6,671 nt of DNA from Lentisphaerota bacterium (GTDB taxonomy: Bacteria; Verrucomicrobiota; Lentisphaeria; Oligosphaerales; Oligosphaeraceae), in assembly GCA_012800565.1 (NCBI GenBank), contig JAAZIZ010000032.1:1-6671 (forward strand), given 5' to 3'. Of the stretch, positions 1 through 6,039 are shown piece after piece. The notes under the pieces were generated by a model. It did not search any database. It was not told the DNA's origin and saw only the letters and a program-made list of their open reading frames with translations. Position 1 is the first letter of the stretch. Each line of letters starts with the position of its first letter. The position numbers and the translations under genes are program-made.

Positions 1-13
1 CTCACACCATCTT

Positions 14-30
14 CCGCGCCGGAGGCGCGG
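14..30. repeat. Perfect 7-bp inverted repeat (hairpin)
   Basis: CCGCGCC at 14-20 pairs perfectly with GGCGCGG at 24-30 across a three-base GGA loop. No T tract follows on either strand (the plus-strand continuation is CACTATCCCG), so it does not look like an intrinsic terminator. A REP-type palindrome is the most economical reading. Confidence 0.6.
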
Positions 31-120
31 CACTATCCCGGGGTTTACGCTGTGCGCACATCCTCAGGGTTAGTCCATGTATCTCGCCGAATGTGCATTA
101 AGTGAAGAGCATTGGTCCTA

Positions 121-147
121 TACGTCCCCTACGTCCCCTACGTCCCC
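121..147. repeat. Three perfect 9-bp tandem repeats (TACGTCCCC)
   Basis: TACGTCCCC occurs three times without a mismatch at 121-129, 130-138 and 139-147. A degenerate unit (TACATTGCC) follows at 148-156 and a related GGTCCTA precedes at 114-120. The array is non-coding in appearance and lies about 170 bases upstream of the gap start. Copy number of such short arrays usually varies between strains. Confidence 0.85.
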
Positions 148-216
148 TACATTGCCTTTTTTTACCCCTGCCCTACAGAAAACCCATTATTTTTTCATCT
201 CTTCCGGGCATCTCTG

Positions 217-246
217 TTGTAAATCCGGCGGCGAATATTATATTAT
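217..246 (+). promoter_or_regulatory. Putative sigma-70-type promoter of gap
   Basis: TTGTAA (217-222) resembles a -35 box and TATTAT (241-246) a -10 box, separated by 18 bases. The -10 lies in the most AT-rich part of the leader and would start transcription near 253, giving a 5' leader of roughly 60 bases before the gap start. A second TATTAT (236-241) has poor spacing. The assignment is by motif only; the true consensus for this phylum is not known to me. Confidence 0.4.
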
Positions 247-305
247 ACAGAATCCGGACGTTGCATCTTCGGAACGATTCAGAGACTCAAACGATAACAA
301 ATCTT

Positions 306-1312
<1,007 letters not shown>

Positions 1313-1340
1313 TCTCAATAACTGAATAATGCTCCATATC

Positions 1341-1384
1341 AGCACCGGTTCTGCGCAATACTCGCAGGGCCGGTGTTTTTTTTT
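1341..1384 (+). terminator. Strong intrinsic terminator of gap
   Basis: CACCGGTTCTGCG (1343-1355) pairs with CGCAGGGCCGGTG (1363-1375): 11 Watson-Crick and two G-U pairs around a seven-base loop, followed at once by nine T (1376-1384). It begins about 30 bases after the gap stop codon. Read from the minus strand it has A before the stem rather than T after it, so it should act only on gap transcription and not on the convergent unknown gene. Confidence 0.93.
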
Positions 1385-1415
1385 GTGCCCGGCAGCGGCG
1401 GCTGAGGAAAACTGG

Positions 1416-2054
1416 TCAGAGACTGCGCAGCTGGATGCGGGCCAAACCGTCCGGCGCACCGACTGCCAGCAGCGTCTCGCGGGTGTAGCGGACATGGTCG
1501 CGGTGCCCGCCCTCGCGGCGGCGGCGCACCAGCTCGCGTTCGGAAAACAAGGGCACTTCCAGAAGCTGTGTGCCTTCCTCCGGGAGCTCGCTGAGTGAAA
1601 TCGCACAAGTCCCCCGGACGATTATTTCGGGCTTCTTAGTCTGCAGCAGACTCTTGCTGGCATAGAGCAGCGGCAGCGCGGCGGCATCTCCGCCCGGGAA
1701 AGGTAAAGCATCATCTACGACTTCGGCACCTAATTTGATGATATTTCCGGCCAGGTAGCGGGAAAATTCCTGGAGCTGCGCCCGGCTCAGAGGGCAGCTC
1801 AGGCTCAGTTCCAGCCCGAAAGTATTGTCCACACTTTCCTTGAACAGAATTTTCCGGCACCAGTCGGCCTGCTGCCAGTCCGCCCGGCCCTGTTGGAGGC
1901 TGATTTCCTTCTCGCAGCTGCGATTGGCGATATTGACTCGCGGCCAGAGCAGACCTGCCAACAGCAGATGACCGGTCTGCTGCCGGCTCTGCAAAGACGG
2001 CACCACGAGGTCGTGCAGGGTCACTTCCACATCCCGGCGAGTCCGTGCAGCCAT
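1416..2054 (-). CDS. Hypothetical protein of 212 residues, family not recognised
   Basis: I do not recognise this protein. It has no signal peptide, no membrane segment and no obvious nucleotide-binding or metal motif. The sequence alternates short hydrophobic strands (for example VEVTLHDLVV near the N-terminus, FGLELSLS mid-protein, PEIIVRGTCAISLSEL later) with charged turns, suggesting a beta-rich cytosolic fold. Near the C-terminus lies a very basic patch, RRRREGGHRDHVR. Evidence that it is a real gene: GGGAGG (2060-2065) sits five bases before the ATG, the stop is clean, and it begins only 16 bases after the oxidoreductase stop on the same strand, so the two are probably co-transcribed and may share a pathway. 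No terminator with a T tract was found between its stop and the gap terminator. A role as partner or accessory of the dehydrogenase is inference from position only. Confidence 0.8.
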   Translation of the reverse strand: MAARTRRDVEVTLHDLVVPSLQSRQQTGHLLLAGLLWPRVNIANRSCEKEISLQQGRADWQQADWCRKILFKESVDNTFGLELSLSCPLSRAQLQEFSRYLAGNIIKLGAEVVDDALPFPGGDAAALPLLYASKSLLQTKKPEIIVRGTCAISLSELPEEGTQLLEVPLFSERELVRRRREGGHRDHVRYTRETLLAVGAPDGLARIQLRSL

Positions 2055-2059
2055 ACGTG

Positions 2060-2065
2060 CCTCCC
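2060..2065 (-). promoter_or_regulatory. Ribosome binding site of the 212-residue protein
   Basis: On the minus strand GGGAGG precedes the ATG (2054-2052) by five bases. It lies in the 16-base spacer after the oxidoreductase stop, which supports translation of the downstream gene from the same message. Confidence 0.75.
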
Positions 2066-2070
2066 GCGCT

Positions 2071-3114
2071 TCAGTTGGGGATTTCGCTCATTTGCACCGG
2101 GCGCCCCAGCTGCAGAGATTTCTCGGCTGCAAAAATAACCCGGTGTGTCTGGTACGCCTGTTCCATGCCGGTCAGGGGCATGGGAGAGTCATTGCGGATG
2201 CTGTCGAAGAAAGCCTGGAACTGGGGCTGGTAGGGATGGTCCAGGACATCTCCGGAATCAAGCAGCACGGTCTCCAGGGTAGTCCACTTGTCCTGGCTCA
2301 GTCCCGGCAGGGCGCGGCTGCAGAATTTATTATCCAGGATGCTGCCTTTGCTGCCCAGGAACTGGAAGTGGAAATAATACGGCTGCAGACAATCGACAGA
2401 AGACGTGACCTTGCCGACTTTGCCGTCGGCGAATTTCAGGATGCTTACGCTGCAGGAGGGAAATTCGTATTCACGAAAACATTCTGCCCTGCTTTGGCTG
2501 GCATAGCTGCTGACTTCCAGCACCGGTGCATCCATTGCCAGCAGCAGTGCATCCAAGGCGTGGCAGCCTCCGCTGAGCAGAGAACTGCCGCCGCCGTCCC
2601 GGCGACAGCTCCAATGGAACTGCCCGTACCATGGTCCGATACCGTGATAATAGTCGGCCTCGCCATAATGGATATCACCGATCAGGCCTTTATCAATCAC
2701 CGCTTTAAGCAGGGTCAGCTGCTGGCTGAAGCGGCATTCGAAGCCTACACAGACCTTGACCCGGCCGCCCCGCCAGGCATCATAGATGGCTTTGGCCTGC
2801 TCCTGGCTCAGCGCAATAGGTTTCTCAATATACACATGCTTGCCGGCCTGAATCGCCGCTATCGCCTGGGACGGATGCAGAGCATTGACGCTGCACAGCG
2901 ATACCACATCAATATCAGGGTCTGCCAGCATCTCCTGGTAATCGCCGTAGACCACCGGATTTTCAAGGCCGTAATGAGCCGCGACCGCTGCCGGTGTCGG
3001 CCTGCGCTGGCTGCAGACAGCGTGGACTCTGGCTCCACGACTGGCCTGCACGGCCTCAATATGCGCACCCGCAACCCAACCCAAACCGACTATGCCGACC
3101 CGTAATTCAGACAT
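2071..3114 (-). CDS. Gfo/Idh/MocA-family NAD(P)-dependent oxidoreductase
   Basis: A predicted cytosolic dehydrogenase of the Gfo/Idh/MocA family, whose members oxidise or reduce sugars, inositols and related polyols with NAD(P). The exact substrate cannot be read from the sequence. The protein has 347 residues, normal for the family. The N-terminal Rossmann fold begins VGIVGLGWVAG (residues 6-16, Gly10 and Gly12 of the GxG motif). The family signature EKP is at residues 97-99 with Lys98 as the expected catalytic lysine, and the C-terminal alpha/beta domain carries GGCHALD, where His185 and Asp188 match the usual G-x-H-x-x-D active-site pattern. The start at 3114 is chosen over an upstream in-frame ATG at 3144 because AGGAGG lies five bases before 3114, and the upstream start would add ten residues that do not belong to the fold. 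It lies 81 bases after the PilT stop and 16 bases before the unknown downstream gene, which suggests a two-gene unit with the latter. Confidence 0.93.
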   Translation of the reverse strand: MSELRVGIVGLGWVAGAHIEAVQASRGARVHAVCSQRRPTPAAVAAHYGLENPVVYGDYQEMLADPDIDVVSLCSVNALHPSQAIAAIQAGKHVYIEKPIALSQEQAKAIYDAWRGGRVKVCVGFECRFSQQLTLLKAVIDKGLIGDIHYGEADYYHGIGPWYGQFHWSCRRDGGGSSLLSGGCHALDALLLAMDAPVLEVSSYASQSRAECFREYEFPSCSVSILKFADGKVGKVTSSVDCLQPYYFHFQFLGSKGSILDNKFCSRALPGLSQDKWTTLETVLLDSGDVLDHPYQPQFQAFFDSIRNDSPMPLTGMEQAYQTHRVIFAAEKSLQLGRPVQMSEIPN

Positions 3115-3119
3115 GCAAA

Positions 3120-3125
3120 CCTCCT
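3120..3125 (-). promoter_or_regulatory. Ribosome binding site that fixes the oxidoreductase start
   Basis: A full AGGAGG on the minus strand, five bases before the ATG at 3114-3112. It lies downstream of the alternative in-frame ATG at 3144, so initiation at 3114 is strongly preferred. A GC-rich hairpin (3135-3154) ends nine bases upstream of it. Confidence 0.85.
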
Positions 3126-3134
3126 GAGCAGGTT

Positions 3135-3154
3135 GCGCCGGCATAGCCCGGCGC
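3135..3154 (-). repeat. GC-rich perfect inverted repeat in the pilT-oxidoreductase spacer
   Basis: GCGCCGG (3135-3141) and CCGGCGC (3148-3154) form a perfect 7-bp stem with a six-base loop. In the minus-strand transcript it lies just before the Shine-Dalgarno of the oxidoreductase. No T tract follows on either strand, so it is not a standard terminator. A third copy of the arm, GCGCCGG at 3180-3186, could pair instead with 3148-3154. Possible roles are messenger stabilisation, modulation of translation, or a simple REP-like palindrome; the sequence does not decide. Confidence 0.55.
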
Positions 3155-3195
3155 GGTGAATGAATGGCAAAACAGAACTGCGCCGGCCGGAAAAA

Positions 3196-4281
3196 TCAGC
3201 CGCGCAGAGCCTCCTTGTCCTCCGGAGTCAGAATTTTTTCGAACTCAATTTTATTCAGCGATTTCAGATATGCTTCGAGGGAGGTGATTTTGCCTTCCTT
3301 GAACATCTTCATCAAGGTATTGTCCATGCTCTGCATCCCGGCCCCGGAGGACTGCTCAATGATGCTGCGGATATTGGCAATGGCACCTTCGCGGATAGTC
3401 GCAGGCAGAGCATCATTGCGCAGCAGCACTTCATGGCAGGCGACGCGCCCTTTGCCGCTGGCGGTACGGCAAAGCAGCTGCGACACGACTGCGGCCAGGG
3501 ACTGCGCCAGCATAGCCCGGATTTGCGGCTGCTGGTCAGACGGAAAAGAGTCGATGATCCGGTCAACGGTCTTGGGGGCGTTATTGGTATGCAGTGTGCC
3601 GAAGACCAGGATTCCCATGGTGGCGCAAGTCAGAGCCAGGTTGATGGTCTCCTGGTCGCGCATTTCGCCAACCAGGATGATGTCCGGGTCGGCCCGCATG
3701 GCTCCCCGCAAAGCAGCCCCGAAGCTTTTGGTATCCGGGCCGACCTCGCGCTGGACAATTACGGAATGTTTGTTCGGATGCACGAATTCGATGGGGTCCT
3801 CAATGGTGATGATATGTTTGGCCTGGGTGTCGTTGATGTAGTCAATCATCGCCGCCAGGGTAGTGGATTTGCCGCTGCCGGTCGGCCCGGTCACCAGCAC
3901 CAGTCCGTTCTTGTTCTCGCAGATATTGCGCAGAATGGGGGGGAGGTTCAAGGCATCAATGGACATGATTTTCGTGGGAATCACCCGCATCACCGCGCCC
4001 GGACCATAGTAGTTGTTCATGTAGTTCACCCGGAAACGGGCCAAGTCCTTGATTTCATAGGCATAGTCCATATCCAAGTTTTTGACGTACCATTCCCAGC
4101 GCACCGGCGGAGCGGCTTCTTGCAGGATATGCATCATCTCCTCGGGCGGGATGGGGTCCCGTTCGGGCAGCGGCACCAGATTGCCATGCTGGCGGATTTT
4201 CGGTACCATGGTAGAGCACAAATGCAGGTCCGAGCCACCCAGCTCAATCATCTGCCGCAGTAGATCATCCAAATGCACCAT
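3196..4281 (-). CDS. pilT: Type IV pilus retraction ATPase, PilT family
   Basis: A cytoplasmic hexameric ATPase that in characterised systems drives pilus depolymerisation and twitching motility. The protein has 361 residues, slightly longer than usual PilT (about 345). In order: the N-terminal PAS-like domain opening with LDDLLRQMIELGGSDLHL, the Walker A GPTGSGKST (132-140, Lys138), the Asp box IITIEDPIE (157-165, Glu161), the Walker B DIILVGEMRD (200-209, Glu206) and the His box GTLHTNNA (228-235, His231). All catalytic elements are intact. The C-terminal motif that reads AIRNLIRE in well-studied PilT is diverged here (LPATIREGAIANIRSII). Two ATGs are adjacent; I chose the second (4281) because GGAG then lies six bases upstream rather than three. 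The gene starts 23 bases after the stop of the preceding ATPase gene, so the two are almost certainly co-transcribed. PilU or another PilT paralogue is the alternative name. Confidence 0.93.
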   Translation of the reverse strand: MVHLDDLLRQMIELGGSDLHLCSTMVPKIRQHGNLVPLPERDPIPPEEMMHILQEAAPPVRWEWYVKNLDMDYAYEIKDLARFRVNYMNNYYGPGAVMRVIPTKIMSIDALNLPPILRNICENKNGLVLVTGPTGSGKSTTLAAMIDYINDTQAKHIITIEDPIEFVHPNKHSVIVQREVGPDTKSFGAALRGAMRADPDIILVGEMRDQETINLALTCATMGILVFGTLHTNNAPKTVDRIIDSFPSDQQPQIRAMLAQSLAAVVSQLLCRTASGKGRVACHEVLLRNDALPATIREGAIANIRSIIEQSSGAGMQSMDNTLMKMFKEGKITSLEAYLKSLNKIEFEKILTPEDKEALRG

Positions 4282-4287
4282 CATATA

Positions 4288-4291
4288 CTCC
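4288..4291 (-). promoter_or_regulatory. Ribosome binding site of pilT, before a double ATG
   Basis: On the minus strand AAAAGGAG is followed by TAT and two consecutive ATG codons (4284-4282, 4281-4279). The GGAG core is three bases from the first ATG and six from the second, so the second is the likelier main start. Confidence 0.7.
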
Positions 4292-4307
4292 TTTTCCGGC
4301 TGCCGCT

Positions 4308-5861
4308 TCAGCCGTGCCTGCCTTGACTGAAATTCTGTGCTTCCCTGGCCTGCATCTGCCGAACCAGGTCAGGGGTCTTGATATAGGGCAGGGTTTGTTC
4401 AAAGCTGCGTTTGCCATCCATGAAGAGGTCGAACATACTCTGCTCCATGGTGCTCATACCGATATTGCGGCTGGTTTGGATAGTTGAATGGATTTGGTAA
4501 GTCTTGCCTTCCCGGATCAGGTTGGATACTGCCAGGGTGCTCAGCAGGATTTCGGCAGACATGCACACGCCGGTGTCATCGTGGTTTGGATGCAGCTGCT
4601 GGCAGATGACCGCTTTCAGACTCTCCGCCACCATCGATCGGATTTGTGACTGCTGATTAGGAGGAAAGACGTCCAGCACCCGGTCCATGGTCGAGGGTGC
4701 GCTGCTGGTATGCAGGGTACCGAAAACCAGATGTCCGGTCTCGGCCGCCCGGATAGCCATCTCAATGGTCTCCAGGTCCCGCAGCTCACCGATGACGATG
4801 ATATCCGGGTCCTCGCGCAGGGCTGCCCGCAAGGCATTGCTGAAGCTCTTGGTATGGCGCCCCAGTTCACGCTGGGTGACATTGCATCTTATGGGACGGT
4901 GGATGACTTCAATCGGGTCTTCAATGGTGATAATGTGGTCCTCGCGGTTGCGATTGATGAAATCGACCAGAGTATTCAGGGTCGAGGATTTGCCGCAGCC
5001 GGCCGGGCCGGTGATCAGGACCAGCCCCTGGTTATGGGCGGTCAGTTTTTCGATGACCTCGGGATTCCTGAAGCCGAGTTCAGTGATGCTCTTGACGGCG
5101 GCATCGATAACCCGGTATGAGCCGGCCACGCCCAGGCGCTGTTTCATCACGTTAGTCCGGTAGCGCTCCTGGTCCGAGATTTTCAGGCTGTAATCAAGCT
5201 CATGCTCTTCCTCGAACTGCTGCCGCTGTTCGTCATCCAGGCGGCACAGATTCAGCATCTCAGCAGCCTTGGCAGTGAGTACTTGCTGCCCGGGCAGAAG
5301 ATAAATTTTGGTGAAGCGGCGCACGAATGGATATGCTCCGGTTGAGATATGGATATCGCTGCACTGGCACTGGCGGCCCCGGCTCAGGAAGTCAGCCAGC
5401 AGCTTCCTCTGTCCCTCAAGGGGCAGATTTTCGACTTCGGCCAGCACCGGCCAGCCATTCAGCCAATCCGCATCACTGTCCGGCAACGGCGGGAGAGCGT
5501 TGATTTCCGGCAGCGCTTCGGTCTTGACGGCAGCGGGAGCAGCATTCTCGTCTGGCCTTTCGACCGCTGCCGGTTCATTTTGCGCGGTAGGCTCTGGAGC
5601 TTCCGCAGCAAAGATGCTATATGGCGGGGCAAATACCTTGGCCTCCTCTTTCGCCATGGCAGCCAGATTCTGCAGCTGGGCATAATCGCTGCAGAGATTA
5701 TTCTGCTGCACTACTTCCAGGAAAATTTGCATTTCCGGGATGACTTTATTTTCTTCCAAGGCCTCCATCACCGCCACACAGGTCGGGGGATCAAGCAATC
5801 CCTCCTGCACTGCATGATAGCATAACCAATCGATTTCCCTGGTAACTGAATTTTTATCCAT
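4308..5861 (-). CDS. PilT-like secretion ATPase with long N-terminal extension
   Basis: A second PilT/PilU-type ATPase, 517 residues. Residues from about 150 onward form a complete PilT module: SDIHI (168-172) in the N-terminal PAS-like domain, Walker A GPAGCGKSS (285-293, Lys291), Asp box IITIEDPIE (310-318), Walker B DIIVIGELRD (353-362, Glu359), His box GTLHTSSA (381-388, His384), and a good match to the PilT C-terminal motif in AVSNLIREGK (444-453). Walker A departs from the usual GPTGSGKS by Thr to Ala and Ser to Cys, but the essential Gly-Lys-Ser is kept. The first ~150 residues are unusual: a helical region with two similar helix pairs (about 10-70), then an Ala/Pro/Glu-rich linker (about 80-130). 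The helices faintly recall MshEN-like domains, but I see no clear ligand motif. PilB is unlikely, as I see no CxxC zinc motif and the C-terminus is PilT-like. The second of two adjacent ATGs is chosen because GGAG lies six bases from it. Confidence 0.9.
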   Translation of the reverse strand: MDKNSVTREIDWLCYHAVQEGLLDPPTCVAVMEALEENKVIPEMQIFLEVVQQNNLCSDYAQLQNLAAMAKEEAKVFAPPYSIFAAEAPEPTAQNEPAAVERPDENAAPAAVKTEALPEINALPPLPDSDADWLNGWPVLAEVENLPLEGQRKLLADFLSRGRQCQCSDIHISTGAYPFVRRFTKIYLLPGQQVLTAKAAEMLNLCRLDDEQRQQFEEEHELDYSLKISDQERYRTNVMKQRLGVAGSYRVIDAAVKSITELGFRNPEVIEKLTAHNQGLVLITGPAGCGKSSTLNTLVDFINRNREDHIITIEDPIEVIHRPIRCNVTQRELGRHTKSFSNALRAALREDPDIIVIGELRDLETIEMAIRAAETGHLVFGTLHTSSAPSTMDRVLDVFPPNQQSQIRSMVAESLKAVICQQLHPNHDDTGVCMSAEILLSTLAVSNLIREGKTYQIHSTIQTSRNIGMSTMEQSMFDLFMDGKRSFEQTLPYIKTPDLVRQMQAREAQNFSQGRHG

Positions 5862-5864
5862 CAT

Positions 5865-6039
5865 AATCTCCGGCGTTACGCGGCTCGATCGGGCAAATGC
5901 CAGTCATTGCTGGCCCCGACGGCAAAAAGCAAGCCCGTTGGCAACAATTGTCAGCGAGAAAAAGGCGGCAGCGCAGACCGGCATCTCCTCGGTGGAAACA
6001 ACTGCCCATCGGGGAGCGGCGGGATAACTGGGGAACCAT
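5865..6039 (-). other. Intergenic region upstream of the PilT-like gene
   Basis: These 175 bases separate the tonB-like stop from the first ATG of the PilT-like gene. They contain a small 5-bp hairpin (GCCAG at 5899-5903 with CTGGC at 5910-5914) and the GGAG ribosome binding site at 5868-5871, three bases before the first ATG and six before the second. I found no convincing -35/-10 pair and no intrinsic terminator. A 61-codon open frame starts right after the tonB-like stop (TAGATG) and overlaps the PilT-like start, but its composition is not clearly coding. Confidence 0.5.

Larger units (their letters stand above)
1..155. repeat. Putative non-coding interspersed repeat element upstream of gap
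   Basis: No convincing gene lies here. The stretch begins with a perfect GC-rich inverted repeat (14-30), has a 10-base palindrome TGTGCGCACA (51-60), shows an imperfect direct repeat (CCCGGGGTTTA at 36-46, CCTCAGGGTTA at 62-72), and ends in three perfect 9-base tandem repeats (121-147) followed by a run of seven or more T. This clustering of palindromes and short tandem repeats resembles dispersed REP-like or minisatellite elements of bacterial genomes. Small open frames across it translate the 9-mer into a monotonous tripeptide repeat (Arg-Pro-Leu in one frame, Thr-Ser-Pro in another), which argues that they are spurious. That it is dispersed through the genome is inference; only one copy is visible. 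Confidence 0.45.

Noticed and set aside
121..147. CRISPR array
   Set aside because: The 9-base units are contiguous, with no spacers between them, and far too short for CRISPR repeats.
3135..3154. Intrinsic terminator for pilT
   Set aside because: The stem is perfect, but no T tract follows it on the minus strand, so the standard terminator signature is absent.
2092..4263. Long plus-strand open frames (2092-3105 and 3160-4263) opposite the oxidoreductase and pilT
   Set aside because: They lie fully antisense to clearly recognisable genes, lack good ribosome binding sites and have no recognisable domain. They arise from codon bias in the real genes.
4308..5861. PilB/GspE extension ATPase
   Set aside because: The length is suggestive, but there is no tetracysteine zinc motif, the C-terminus carries the PilT-type NLIREGK motif, and the close similarity to the neighbouring PilT argues for the retraction family.
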